36,197 nt of DNA from Nevskia sp. (lineage in GTDB: Bacteria; Pseudomonadota; Gammaproteobacteria; Nevskiales; Nevskiaceae): positions 1 through 36,197 of the forward strand of contig NZ_JAKFUM010000006.1 in the NCBI RefSeq assembly GCF_021732705.1, given 5' to 3'. The position numbers and the translations under genes were made by a program. Position 1 is the first letter of the stretch, and every line of letters begins with the position of its first letter. Shown piece after piece: positions 23,927-32,771 of this stretch. The notes under the pieces are model-generated. The model searched no databases. It worked only from the letters and a program-made list of their open reading frames with translations, and was not told where the DNA came from.

Positions 23927-24552
23927 GCGTGCTCGCGCGACCGCCGATGCCGGTGCCCGTGCGCATGCCGCACGACGCCGGGGACGGTCTGACCACCGCG
24001 CGTCTCGTGCTGCGCCGCTACACGCTCGATGATCTGCCGTCGCTGGTCGCGATCAACGCCGATCCGGAAGTGATGCGCTATCTCGGCGGCGTGATGACAC
24101 GAGAGCAGTCGCGCGCGTTCCTCGATGCCCGGATGCTGAACTACTACGACGTGCATCCCGGCTTCGGCATCTGGCTGACCACGCTGCGCGAGACCGGCGA
24201 AACCGTCGGCATGCACTGCCTGAACCATATCCACGGCGAGCCGCTGATCCAGGTCGGCTACCGCATCGAGCGCGCGCACTGGGGGCGGGGTTATGCCACC
24301 GAGATGTCGCTGGCGCTGATGCTGTACGGCTTCACCCGCAAGCGCCTCGAGCTGATCACCGCGATCACCGATCTCGATCACGTCGTGTCGCAGCGCGTGC
24401 TGACCAATGTCGGCCTCCACCGCGTCGGTGATCGCCTGTTTCCGCATCCGAATCTCGTGAAGAGCGGCCGGCTCGCGTACTTCGAATGTCACCGGGCCGC
24501 ATGGCTCGGCCACTTTGCCGCGGGACTCGATCCCGAAGGAATTCCCGCTTGA
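23923..24552 (+). CDS. GNAT family N-acetyltransferase (RimJ/RimL-like)
   Basis: The product has 209 residues from GTG 23923, which overlaps the lipoprotein stop (GTGA); no better start follows before the conserved part. It has the RimJ/RimL-type pattern: LTTARLVLRRYTLDDLPSLV, DPEVMRYLGG, acetyl-CoA-binding GYRIERAHWGRGYATEMSLA, and SQRVLTNVGLHRVGD. It probably N-acetylates a small amine, amino acid or protein N-terminus; the substrate cannot be read from sequence. It ends in a TTGA overlap with the TTG start of the biotin-carrying subunit, so atuE, lipoprotein, GNAT and atuF form an unbroken coupled chain. Confidence 0.85.
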   Translation: MSVLARPPMPVPVRMPHDAGDGLTTARLVLRRYTLDDLPSLVAINADPEVMRYLGGVMTREQSRAFLDARMLNYYDVHPGFGIWLTTLRETGETVGMHCLNHIHGEPLIQVGYRIERAHWGRGYATEMSLALMLYGFTRKRLELITAITDLDHVVSQRVLTNVGLHRVGDRLFPHPNLVKSGRLAYFECHRAAWLGHFAAGLDPEGIPA

Positions 24553-26561
24553 ACCCGTCCGCCCAGAAGCGCTTCACCAAGGTCCTCGTCGCCAACCGGG
24601 GCGAGATCGCCGTTCGCGTCATCCGCGGCGCCAAGGCGCAGGGATACCGCACGGTCGCCGTCTACAGCGATGCCGACGCCGACGCGCTGCACGTGCGTGA
24701 AGCCGATGAGGCGGTGCGCATCGGTCCGGCGCCGGCGAAGGACAGCTATCTGCGGATCGAGCAGATCCTCGCCGCGGCCAAGACCAGCGGCGCGCAGGCG
24801 ATCCACCCGGGTTACGGCTTCCTGTCGGAACGTGCCGACTTCGCGCAGGCCGTGCACGACGCCGGCCTCGTCTTCATCGGCCCGGATGCCGCGTCGATCG
24901 AAGCGATGGGCAACAAGAGCGCGTCAAAGATCCGCATGCTGGCCGCCGGCGTGCCGTGCGTGCCGGGCTATCAGGGTGATGACCAGCGCGACGCCACGCT
25001 GATCGCCGAAGCCAAGCGCGCCGGCCTGCCGGTGATGGTCAAGGCGGCAGCCGGCGGCGGTGGTCGCGGCATGCGACTGGTCCACGATGAGGCGCAGCTT
25101 GGCGACGCGATTGCCTCGGCACGCTCGGAAGCGAGCAACGCCTTCGGCAGCGGTCAGCTGCTGATCGAGAAAGCGGTGATCGACGCACGCCACGTCGAGA
25201 TCCAGATCTTCGGCGATCGTCACGGCAACGTCGTGCATCTGGGCGAGCGCGATTGCTCGATCCAGCGCCGCAACCAGAAGGTGGTCGAGGAAGCGCCGAG
25301 TCCGGCGGTCGATGACGCGCTGCGGGCGCGAATGGGCGAAGCCGCCGTGGCCGCGGCGAAGGCGGTCAACTATGTCGGTGCCGGTACTGTCGAGTTCCTG
25401 CTGGCCGCCGACGGGGCGTTCTACTTCCTCGAAATGAACACGCGCCTGCAGGTCGAGCATCCGGTGACCGAGCTGGTCTACGGCGTCGATCTCGTCGCCT
25501 GGCAGCTGCGCATCGCGCAGGGCGAGCCGCTGCCGCTGACGCAGGCGGAGATCCTCGACAATCGCTTCGGCCACGCCATCGAAGTGCGCCTGTGTTCGGA
25601 AGATCCGCGCCAGAACTATCTGCCGCAGACCGGCGATGTGCTGCTGTGGGAGGCGCCCGGCGGCGATGGCATCCGCGTCGATACCTATCTCGAAACCGGC
25701 GGCCGCATCAGCCCGCATTACGACTCGATGCAGGCCAAGCTGATCGCCTGGGGCGAGGATCGCGAGATCGCCCGCACGCGGCTGCTGAAGCTGGTGCGCG
25801 ACACGGCACTGCTCGGCGTGGCCTCGAACAAGGATTACCTCGCGGCCATCCTCGCGACCGACGCGTTTGCCTCCGGCGCGTTCAGCACGGCGTTCGTCGG
25901 CCAGCACTTTCCGCAGTCGACGATCGCGTCGGCGCAGCCTTCGGCGCGCCTCGTGCTGCTGGCCGCCGTCGCGCTGTATCTCGATGACGCGCAGCGCCTG
26001 GCGGCCGAGCATGGGCTCGGCAGCGAGATGATCGGCTGGCACAGCTCGCACGAGTCGCCGGTCGATCTCGCATTGCGCTGGGGTTCCACCGACTACGCGC
26101 TTGAATTGCAGGCACGCCATGGCCGGCAGTTCAGCGCCGTGATCGGCGGCAGCGTCCTCGGCGTTGACGTGACCGCGGTCGAAGCCGGCCGCTTCCGCTA
26201 TCTGGCCGACGGCGTGCAGGGCCACGCCCGCTACGCCCGCGGCGCGAACGAGGTGCTGTGGATCATGGCGGAAGGCGCCACCGAAGCGTTCGTCGATCGC
26301 ACCTACGCGCCGGCCGAGACCACCGCCGCAGGTTCCGATGGCCGCATCACCGCGCACAGCGACGGCAAGATCGTCGCGGTGATGGTTCAGCCGGGCGCGC
26401 GTGTCGCCAAGGGTCAGACCCTGGCCGTGCTGGAGGCGATGAAGATGGAGTTCCAGCTCGCGGCCCCGGTGGCCGGCACGGTCGAAACCGTCAGTGTCGC
26501 GCCCGGCACGCAGGTGAAGGCGCGACAGTTGCTGGTACAGCTGACGCCGGACGCGGGCTGA
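24549..26561 (+). CDS. atuF: Acyl-CoA carboxylase biotin-carrying alpha subunit
   Basis: The product has 670 residues from a TTG start that overlaps the GNAT stop (TTGA). I chose it because RFTKVLVANRGEIAVRVIRG follows within nine residues. The biotin carboxylase region spans about 1-450, with the ATP-grasp loop KAAAGGGGRGMRL, ERDCSIQRRNQKVVEEAPSP and EMNTRLQVEHPVTE. A BT linker domain spans about 470-600. The C-terminal biotinyl domain carries EAMKME with biotinylated Lys632. This is the alpha subunit architecture of methylcrotonyl-, geranyl- and propionyl-type carboxylases. With the beta subunit at 19473 it should form an alpha6beta6 enzyme. Its last place in the order C-D-E-F matches the atu cluster. 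It ends 14 bp from a convergent gene. Confidence 0.9.
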   Translation: MNPSAQKRFTKVLVANRGEIAVRVIRGAKAQGYRTVAVYSDADADALHVREADEAVRIGPAPAKDSYLRIEQILAAAKTSGAQAIHPGYGFLSERADFAQAVHDAGLVFIGPDAASIEAMGNKSASKIRMLAAGVPCVPGYQGDDQRDATLIAEAKRAGLPVMVKAAAGGGGRGMRLVHDEAQLGDAIASARSEASNAFGSGQLLIEKAVIDARHVEIQIFGDRHGNVVHLGERDCSIQRRNQKVVEEAPSPAVDDALRARMGEAAVAAAKAVNYVGAGTVEFLLAADGAFYFLEMNTRLQVEHPVTELVYGVDLVAWQLRIAQGEPLPLTQAEILDNRFGHAIEVRLCSEDPRQNYLPQTGDVLLWEAPGGDGIRVDTYLETGGRISPHYDSMQAKLIAWGEDREIARTRLLKLVRDTALLGVASNKDYLAAILATDAFASGAFSTAFVGQHFPQSTIASAQPSARLVLLAAVALYLDDAQRLAAEHGLGSEMIGWHSSHESPVDLALRWGSTDYALELQARHGRQFSAVIGGSVLGVDVTAVEAGRFRYLADGVQGHARYARGANEVLWIMAEGATEAFVDRTYAPAETTAAGSDGRITAHSDGKIVAVMVQPGARVAKGQTLAVLEAMKMEFQLAAPVAGTVETVSVAPGTQVKARQLLVQLTPDAG

Positions 26562-26575
26562 GCCGCGGCGGCGCG

Positions 26576-27253
26576 TCAGCCGCGGCTGGCGGCGGCCTCA
26601 GCTTCGACGTCCGCCGTGAAGTCGGCAGCCCGATCAAGGCCGATCAGCCGCGGGTAGTGCTTGGCGAAATCGCGGCGGAGCGCGGCGATCGGCAGGTCGT
26701 CGAACTCGCCGCGAAAGTTCACGTATTCCATGTGGCGATTGCCGACGAGATCGAACGGGTGATAGATCGAGTCTTCACGGCCATCGAACTCCAGCGGCTT
26801 CAGCGACAGCTTCGTGCACAGTTCGATGTTGAACGCCGGTGTCGCCTTGCGCCACACACCGTCGATCAGGATCGCGGTGTAGCCGTGCCAGTAGTAGACA
26901 TCGGTCTGCATCGTTTCGCGCAGGCGTTCGGTCGACAGGTGATTCTTCACGTCGGCAAAGCCGAGCCGGGCGGGAATGCCGGTGGCGCGACACACGGCGG
27001 CGAGCAGCGCCGCCTTCGGCACGCACCAGCTGCGGCCATTCGCGAGCACCGTGCTGGCCTGCATGCCGCGGTCCGACAGGTCGATCGCGTACGGGTCGTA
27101 GCGAAAACCATCGCGCACGGCGTAGTACAGCGCGACGGCCTTCTCGCGGTCATCGCTCAGCGTGCCGATGGCCTCGGCGGCAAACGTGCGGATCGCCGGG
27201 TGATCGGCATCGACGAAGGCCGTGGCGGCCAGGGCAGCGGATTGATCGTTCAT
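26576..27253 (-). CDS. Transglutaminase-like cysteine peptidase superfamily protein
   Basis: The 225-residue protein has the transglutaminase core: Cys77 in NGRSWCVPKAALLAAVCRA, His123 in YYWHGYTAILIDG, and WRKATPAFN in the place of the third catalytic segment, where the common Asp is replaced. Segments ADHPAIRTFA and HYPRLIGLD flank the core. No signal peptide is seen, so it is probably cytoplasmic. Members of this bacterial group are mostly uncharacterised peptidase or amidase-like proteins. It lies 40 bp downstream of the minus-strand acyl-CoA dehydrogenase and is probably its operon partner. Confidence 0.87.
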   Translation of the reverse strand: MNDQSAALAATAFVDADHPAIRTFAAEAIGTLSDDREKAVALYYAVRDGFRYDPYAIDLSDRGMQASTVLANGRSWCVPKAALLAAVCRATGIPARLGFADVKNHLSTERLRETMQTDVYYWHGYTAILIDGVWRKATPAFNIELCTKLSLKPLEFDGREDSIYHPFDLVGNRHMEYVNFRGEFDDLPIAALRRDFAKHYPRLIGLDRAADFTADVEAEAAASRG

Positions 27254-27293
27254 GCGCCGAATCGTCGCATTCGAGGCGGCGGGCGGGAAGCCT

Positions 27294-28457
27294 TCAGTAG
27301 CCGAGCTGCTTGGCCGCGAGATCCTTCATGATTTCCGAGGCACCGCCGCCGATCGACAGCACCTTGGTTTCGCGGAAGATCCGCTCGACCTTGCTGCCGC
27401 GCAGGTAGCCGGCGCCGCCGAGGATCTGCACCGCTTCGCCGGCCACGTGTTCGAGCGTCGAGGTCGCGAGATTCTTCAGCAGGCAGACATCGGCGATCGG
27501 CAACTGCTTCTGCGCGATGCGCCAGCACAGGATGTCGAGCTGCGCCTTGACCGAATCGATCCGCATCTTCAGATCGACCAGCTTGTGGCGAATGACCTGC
27601 CGCGTGATCAGCGGCTTGCCGAAGGTCTGACGCTCGCGCGCCCAGGCCAGCGCTTCCTCGTAGCAGACCTGCGCCGACGCCCAGGCCTGCGCGGCGAGCA
27701 TGATCCGCTCGCTGTTGAAGTTCATCATGATCGCCATGAAACCGGCGTTCTCCGGGCCGATGCGGTTCGCCACCGGCACCCGGCAATCCTGGAAATAGAG
27801 CGTGGCGGTATCCGAGCACCACCAGCCCATCTTCTGCAACGGCGTGCGCGAGAAGCCCGGCGTGCCGGCTTCGACCACCAGCAGCGACACGCCGCCCATG
27901 CCATCGCCGCCGGTGCGCACGCCGACGGTGAGGTAGTCCGCCCGCATGCCCGAGGTGATGAAGGTCTTGCTGCCGTTGACGATGTAGTGATCGCCGTCGC
28001 GGACGGCCTTGGTTCGCAGGTTGGCGACGTCCGAGCCGCCGCTGGGCTCGGTGATCGCGAGCGCCGCGATCTTCTCGCCGCGCAGCACCGGCGCCATGAA
28101 CTTCTCCTTCTGCTCGTGCGAGCCCATGTGCATCAGCGGCGGCGTCGCGATGCCGTGACTCAGCAGGCTGGCAATGAGACCCCCGCTGCCGGTGCGCGCC
28201 AGCTCCTCGACCGCGATCACCAGATAGAACAGGTCCGGTACCGGAATGCCGCCGTAGGCTTCCGGAAAGCCGATGCCGAGCAGGCCCACTTCGGCGGCCT
28301 TCGCGTGCAGCTCGCGCGGCAGTTCCTCGGCCGCTTCCCAGGCGTCGAGGTTCGGTGCACATTCACGCTCGACGAAGCGGCGAACCTGCGTCCGGAAGGC
28401 CTCGTGCTCCTCGGTGTAGAACGGCGACGCGATGCTGGGGGTGACGGGCTTGTTCAC
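27294..28457 (-). CDS. Acyl-CoA dehydrogenase family protein
   Basis: The product has 387 residues from GTG 28457 (VNKPVTPSIASPFYTEEHEA). The open frame extends further upstream, but those residues do not resemble the family and an agga ribosome site precedes the GTG. Motifs: ALAITEPSGGSDVANL, NGSKTFITSGMRADYL, MNFNSERIMLAAQAW (probable catalytic Glu), FGKPLITRQVIRHKL, and the C-terminal IGGGASEIMKDLAAKQLGY. The catalytic Glu is of the isovaleryl/long-chain position type. The acyl chain specificity is unknown. It is divergent from a long-chain acyl-CoA synthetase gene, which suggests a shared fatty-acid-like substrate and control. Confidence 0.9.
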   Translation of the reverse strand: MNKPVTPSIASPFYTEEHEAFRTQVRRFVERECAPNLDAWEAAEELPRELHAKAAEVGLLGIGFPEAYGGIPVPDLFYLVIAVEELARTGSGGLIASLLSHGIATPPLMHMGSHEQKEKFMAPVLRGEKIAALAITEPSGGSDVANLRTKAVRDGDHYIVNGSKTFITSGMRADYLTVGVRTGGDGMGGVSLLVVEAGTPGFSRTPLQKMGWWCSDTATLYFQDCRVPVANRIGPENAGFMAIMMNFNSERIMLAAQAWASAQVCYEEALAWARERQTFGKPLITRQVIRHKLVDLKMRIDSVKAQLDILCWRIAQKQLPIADVCLLKNLATSTLEHVAGEAVQILGGAGYLRGSKVERIFRETKVLSIGGGASEIMKDLAAKQLGY

Positions 28458-28528
28458 GGTAATCGTCCTGTTTCCATCGGCGGCTGGTTTGCGTTGGGCA
28501 GACTCTAGGGCGTCGGTTACCATTGCGC

Positions 28529-28551
28529 TACAACAATATTCGTTACAACAA
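28529..28551. promoter_or_regulatory. Direct repeat in the divergent dehydrogenase/synthetase control region
   Basis: The octamer tacaacaa occurs at 28529-28536 and 28544-28551, a 15-bp period, around the palindrome aatatt. The stretch is AT-rich compared with its surroundings and sits between the two divergent starts, so it may be an operator or part of overlapping promoters. I could not assign -35 and -10 boxes. Confidence 0.4.
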
Positions 28552-28642
28552 CGGACATTACCGTCAGCCGTACCATTCGCGCTGCTTTTGACGCACGATG
28601 GCCGCCACCCGCCCGGAACATGCACGACCGAGGAAGCAACCG

Positions 28643-30337
28643 ATGATGCCGATTTCACAGGATGACCTGCCGCTTTCCCGCATCTACCGCTGGGAAAAGG
28701 AACTGGCGGATCACACCTGGCTGACCCAGCCGATGGGCAAGGGCGAGGTCAGAAGCTGGACCTGGGCCGAAGCGATCAACGAAGCGCGCCGCGTGGCCGA
28801 ATGGCTGCAGTCGTACGGCCGCATCCACCAGTGGCCGGTCGATGCGAAGGTCGCGATCCTGTCGAAGAACTGCGCGCACTGGATCATGGCCGACATCGCG
28901 ATCTGGATGGCCGGCTATGTCAGCGTGCCGCTGTACCCGACCCTGACCGCGAACAGCGTTCGCCAGATTCTCGAACACAGCGAGTCGAAGGCGATCTTCG
29001 TCGGCAAGCTCGACGATTACGCGATGATGCGGCCGGGCATTCCGGACGAGGTCACGCGCTTCGGCTGCGTGCTGTCGCCGGCCGACGACCATCGCACCTG
29101 GGAGGACATCGTCGCATCGAATCCGCCGATGCCGGGCGAGACGCGGCGCGTGCCGGACGAGCTGGCGACGATCGTCTACACCTCCGGCACCACCGGCATG
29201 CCGAAGGGCGTGATGCACAGCTTCCGCACGATCGCCCGCGCGCCGATCACGATGGAGCAGCGCATCAACCCGACACCGCAGGACCGCATGCTGTCGTACC
29301 TGCCGCTGTCGCACATCGCCGAGCGCTGGGCGGTGGAATCGGTGTCGATCCGCAGCGGCGTGCAGATCTTCTTCGCCGAGACCCAGGAAACCTTCCTGCA
29401 GGATCTGCAGCGTGCGCGTCCGACCCTGTTCATCTCGGTGCCGCGCCTGTGGGTCAAGTTCCAGCAGGGCGTGTTCGCCAAGGCGCCGAAGGAAAAGCTC
29501 GACCGCCTGTTCCGCATCCCGATTCTCGGCCGCATCGTCAAGAAGAAGATCCTGAAGCAGCTCGGCTTCGATACCGTGCGCTTCGCCGGCGGCGGGGCGG
29601 CCCCGATGCCGGCCTCGATGATCTACTGGTATCGCTCGCTCGGGCTCGATCTGCTCGAAGGCTATGGCATGTCCGAGAACTTCGGTGTCTCGCACGGCAG
29701 CAAGCCGGGGCAGGGGCGGCCGGGCTATGTCGGCGTGCCGTATGACGAGGTCGAGCATCGCATCGCCGAGAACGGCGAGATCATGGTCCGCTCGCCTTGC
29801 AACATGATGGGCTACTTCAAGGAGCCCGAGAAAACCCGCGAAGCGCTGACCGAGGACGGCTGGCTGCACACCGGCGACCGCGGCGAGATCGATAGCGAGA
29901 ACCGCCTGAAGATCACCGGCCGCGTGAAGGAACTGTTCAAGACCGGCAAGGGCAAGTACGTGGCCCCGGCGCCGATCGAGAACCGCCTGGCGGCGCACCC
30001 GAAGATCGAGGCGGTCTGCGTCACCGGTGCCGGCTTCCCGCAGCCGTTCGCGATCGTCATCCTGAGCCCGGATGCGCAGCCCGCGTTCACCGATCCGGCG
30101 CAGCGCGAAGCCCTTGGCGCCTCGCTCGCGGCGACGATGGCCGCAGCGAACGAGCAGGCCGATCCGCACGAGCACCTGACCCATCTCGTGGTCGTGCCCG
30201 GCTCGTGGACGGTCGAGAACGGCTTCATCACGCCGACGCTGAAAATCAAGCGCAACGTCGTCGAAGACGCCTACACCAAGGACTTCGACACCTGGGCGAA
30301 GGCGAAGAAGGCGGTGGTCTGGCACGGTGCCGCGTGA
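28643..30337 (+). CDS. AMP-dependent long-chain acyl-CoA synthetase
   Basis: The product has 564 residues from ATG 28643, with aggaag 6 nt upstream. Adenylate-forming motifs: the P-loop YTSGTTGMPKG (179-189), then YLPLSHIAER, EGYGMSENFG, the hinge GWLHTGDRGEIDSENRLKIT and the terminal motif TPTLKIKRN. The FACS-like start (RIYRWEKELADHTWLTQP) and the GKGKYVAPAPIENRL segment point to the long-chain/very-long-chain group. It activates a carboxylic acid to the AMP ester and then the CoA thioester. The substrate could be a fatty acid, or, by analogy with AtuH, an isoprenoid acid. The next gene overlaps by 4 nt. Confidence 0.92.
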   Translation: MMPISQDDLPLSRIYRWEKELADHTWLTQPMGKGEVRSWTWAEAINEARRVAEWLQSYGRIHQWPVDAKVAILSKNCAHWIMADIAIWMAGYVSVPLYPTLTANSVRQILEHSESKAIFVGKLDDYAMMRPGIPDEVTRFGCVLSPADDHRTWEDIVASNPPMPGETRRVPDELATIVYTSGTTGMPKGVMHSFRTIARAPITMEQRINPTPQDRMLSYLPLSHIAERWAVESVSIRSGVQIFFAETQETFLQDLQRARPTLFISVPRLWVKFQQGVFAKAPKEKLDRLFRIPILGRIVKKKILKQLGFDTVRFAGGGAAPMPASMIYWYRSLGLDLLEGYGMSENFGVSHGSKPGQGRPGYVGVPYDEVEHRIAENGEIMVRSPCNMMGYFKEPEKTREALTEDGWLHTGDRGEIDSENRLKITGRVKELFKTGKGKYVAPAPIENRLAAHPKIEAVCVTGAGFPQPFAIVILSPDAQPAFTDPAQREALGASLAATMAAANEQADPHEHLTHLVVVPGSWTVENGFITPTLKIKRNVVEDAYTKDFDTWAKAKKAVVWHGAA

Positions 30338-30804
30338 GCCGCGACGCGGCCGCAGCGGTTCACGCGCGCGCCTACGAAGCGGGTGACCGCGAGGCCTGCC
30401 TCGCCGCGTTCGACAGCAATGTGCCGATGTTCTTCGATCCGTCCGAGCGGGCGGATTTCGAGGATTTTCTCGATGCGCGGCCGGGTCGCTACTTCGTCGT
30501 CGTCGATGCCGATGGCGCGGTGCAGGGCAGTGCCGGCTACGCGCTCAGCGCCGATGGCCGCTGCGCCGACCTGTGCTGGGCGATGGTGCAGCGGAACCAG
30601 CATCGCGCCGGCTACGGCACCGTGCTGCTCGATGTTCGCCTGCGCGCGATTCGTGCCGAAGGCGGCGTGCTCGACGTGCGCCTGAGCACCAGCCAGCACG
30701 CGGCCGGCTTCTACCAGCGCCACGGCTTCGTCACAAAGCGCATCGTGCCCGGCGGCTTCGCGCCGGGCATCGACCGCTGCGACATGGTGCTCGCGCTCGG
30801 CTGA
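30334..30804 (+). CDS. GNAT family N-acetyltransferase
   Basis: The product has 156 residues from GTG 30334, which overlaps the synthetase stop (GTGA). It follows the GNAT fold: VHARAYEAGDREACLAAF, YFVVVDADGAVQGSAGYAL, the acetyl-CoA segment QRNQHRAGYGTVLL and HAAGFYQRHGFVTKRIVPGG. The substrate is unknown. Overlap with the acyl-CoA synthetase suggests co-translation. A weak GC hairpin (30812-30826) without a T-run follows. Confidence 0.84.
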   Translation: MSRDAAAAVHARAYEAGDREACLAAFDSNVPMFFDPSERADFEDFLDARPGRYFVVVDADGAVQGSAGYALSADGRCADLCWAMVQRNQHRAGYGTVLLDVRLRAIRAEGGVLDVRLSTSQHAAGFYQRHGFVTKRIVPGGFAPGIDRCDMVLALG

Positions 30805-31053
30805 CCGCCGGCCGGCCTGCGGCCGGGCGCCTGCGGCTTCGGAAGCGATGCGGCAGCGGATCGATGCTGCGCTGCGCGTACGCCGCATGATCGGCGAAAC
30901 CCGATGCCGCATGGGTCACGGCATCCGCGCTTCGCAATGTTCGGCGTCGTACCGAGTGGCGGTCAGTGCCGGCGCAAAGTCGGCGCGTTGCGAATCCCCG
31001 CGACTGCAGTGAACCACGGTCCCCGACTGCTGGCTGCACGCCGAGGAAATTCC

Positions 31054-32220
31054 ATGATCACCATCAGCAAGCGCATGCGGCTCCGGCTCGTCTGCGCGGC
31101 ACTAATTGCCAGCGCCGTTTTCGTCACCACCGGTTGCGGCAAGGCCAATGGCCAGGACACGCAAGGTGCCGTCTTCGCCGTGACCAATGTCACGGCCGAC
31201 AACCGCATCGTGGCCTACACCCGGGCCAGCGACGGCAGCCTGACCCGCAATGCCGACAGCGTTTCGACCCGCGGCCTCGGCATCGGCGTCGATCTCGATA
31301 CGCAGGGATCGCTGCGCCTGAGCCGCGACAACCGCTTCCTGTACGCCGTCAACGCCGGCAGCGACGATCTGACGGTGTTTTCGGTCAGCGGTTCGACTCT
31401 GACCTTCGTGCAGCGCATTGCCGTCGGCGATCAGCCGGTCGGCCTGACGCTGTCCGGCACGCTGCTGTACGTGCTCAATGGCTCGGTGGCCGGCAATGGC
31501 ATCACCGGTTTCCGGATCGCCGCCGACGGCACGCTGACGCCGATCGCGAACTCGTTTCGCGCGCTCAGTTCGCCGATCGCCGTGCCCGGCATCGTGCAGT
31601 TCAGCCCGGATGGCGGATTGCTGCTGGTCACACACAAGACCGCCAACGCGCTGCTGACGCCGGTCAACACCATCGATGCGTTCACAGTCGGCAGCGATGG
31701 TCTGGCGAGTGCGGTGCCGGTGGCCAATGCCTCGGTCGGCATACGGCCGTTCAGTCTCGCGTTCCGTGCGGATGGCAGCGTCGTGGTGGTGGAAGCGTTC
31801 AACGCGTTTGCCGCGCGTTCGGCCACGTCGTCCTACAGCGTGCAGGCCACGGGGGCGATGACGCCGGTCAGCCGTTCGATCGCCAACGGCCAGACCGATG
31901 CCTGCTGGATCGTGGTCAGCCCTGATCAGCGCTACGTCTACACCGCCAACTTCGGCAGCGGCACGATCTCCAGCTACGCCAGCGCCAGCAACGGCACGCT
32001 GAGTCTGCTGAACGGGCAGGCGGCCAGCGTCGGTGCCACCAGCCAGCCGGTGGACGTGGGCATCAGCGGCGATGGCCGCTACCTGTACCAACTGCTGCGC
32101 GGCAGCGGTGGCGTGGCGCCGTTCCGGCTCGAAACCGACGGCAGTCTGACCGCGCTCGGTGCCGCAGTGATCGGCGGCCTGCCGGTGGCCGATGGCGCTT
32201 CCGGCCTCGCGGTCTACTGA
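31054..32220 (+). CDS. Beta-propeller (lactonase/YncE-like) lipoprotein
   Basis: The 388-residue protein has ATG 31054 after a gagga site. A basic start and a hydrophobic stretch (RLRLVCAALIASAVFVTTGC) suggest a lipoprotein signal with Cys28, although TTG before the Cys is not the best lipobox. The mature part shows repeated blades of the form 'RDNRFLYAVNAGSDDLTVF', 'GDQPVGLTLSGTLLYVLNG', 'QRYVYTANFGSGTISSYA', 'DGRYLYQLLRGSGGVAPF', typical of the seven-bladed lactonase/YncE-like propeller. It probably sits on the outer face of the periplasm or on the outer membrane. Sugar lactonase activity cannot be inferred from sequence. The DUF417 gene follows after about 10 nt. Confidence 0.8.
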   Translation: MITISKRMRLRLVCAALIASAVFVTTGCGKANGQDTQGAVFAVTNVTADNRIVAYTRASDGSLTRNADSVSTRGLGIGVDLDTQGSLRLSRDNRFLYAVNAGSDDLTVFSVSGSTLTFVQRIAVGDQPVGLTLSGTLLYVLNGSVAGNGITGFRIAADGTLTPIANSFRALSSPIAVPGIVQFSPDGGLLLVTHKTANALLTPVNTIDAFTVGSDGLASAVPVANASVGIRPFSLAFRADGSVVVVEAFNAFAARSATSSYSVQATGAMTPVSRSIANGQTDACWIVVSPDQRYVYTANFGSGTISSYASASNGTLSLLNGQAASVGATSQPVDVGISGDGRYLYQLLRGSGGVAPFRLETDGSLTALGAAVIGGLPVADGASGLAVY

Positions 32221-32230
32221 GTTGCCGGAC

Positions 32231-32737
32231 GTGAGCCCCCGTGCGGAGCACAGGATCGAAGCGGCCGGCTTCCAGATGCTGCGCTACGCACTGGCCGCGG
32301 TCTTCCTGTGGATCGGCCTGCTGAAGTTCACCGAATACGAGGCCTTGGGCATCGAGCCGTTTCTCGTCAACAGCGCGATCTGGTCTCCGCTCCACCAGTC
32401 GATGGGCCTGCGCAACCTGTCCAAGCTGATCGGCGTGATCGAGGTATTGATCGGCCTGCTGATGGCGGCTCGCAGCGTGTCGCCGCTGGCGTCGGCGATC
32501 GGCAGTGGCGGTGCCGTGCTGACCTTCATCATCACGCTGAGCTTCATGGCGACCACGCCGGGCGTCTGGCAGCCGGGCTACGGCTTCCCGTATCCGTCAC
32601 CGATGCCGGGGCAGTTTCTGGCGAAGGATCTGGTGCTGCTCGCGGCATCGGTCTGCACGGCGGGCGAGGCATATCGGGCGGCGCGAGTGTCGCCGATGAA
32701 TCCGGGTGCGGCACCGGCGAGCAGTGCCGCGCGCTAG
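32231..32737 (+). CDS. DUF417 family inner-membrane protein (YkgB-like)
   Basis: The product has 168 residues from GTG 32231. Longer in-frame starts at 32222 (TTG) and 32192 (ATG, inside the previous gene) are possible. It is hydrophobic, with about four transmembrane helices: LRYALAAVFLWIGLLKF, LIGVIEVLIGLLMAARS, IGSGGAVLTFIITLSFMATT and FLAKDLVLLAASVCTAG. The motif FLWIGLLKFTEYEALGIEPF is diagnostic of DUF417. Members occur in enterobacteria and others and have been linked to chlorine or oxidative stress (RclC/YkgB); the molecular role is unclear. Confidence 0.88.
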   Translation: MSPRAEHRIEAAGFQMLRYALAAVFLWIGLLKFTEYEALGIEPFLVNSAIWSPLHQSMGLRNLSKLIGVIEVLIGLLMAARSVSPLASAIGSGGAVLTFIITLSFMATTPGVWQPGYGFPYPSPMPGQFLAKDLVLLAASVCTAGEAYRAARVSPMNPGAAPASSAAR

Positions 32738-32771
32738 ACGCTCGGCGGTGGTCGGCGGTCGCCCGGCGGAT

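Noticed and set aside
19473-26561. Leucine/isovalerate (liu) operon
   Set aside because: No HMG-CoA lyase or MerR regulator is present, and the dehydrogenase and hydratase motifs and gene order fit AtuC-D-E-F better.
30812-30826. Rho-independent terminator after the second GNAT gene
   Set aside because: A 6-bp GC stem with a 3-nt loop is present but no T-run follows; the evidence is too weak for a feature.
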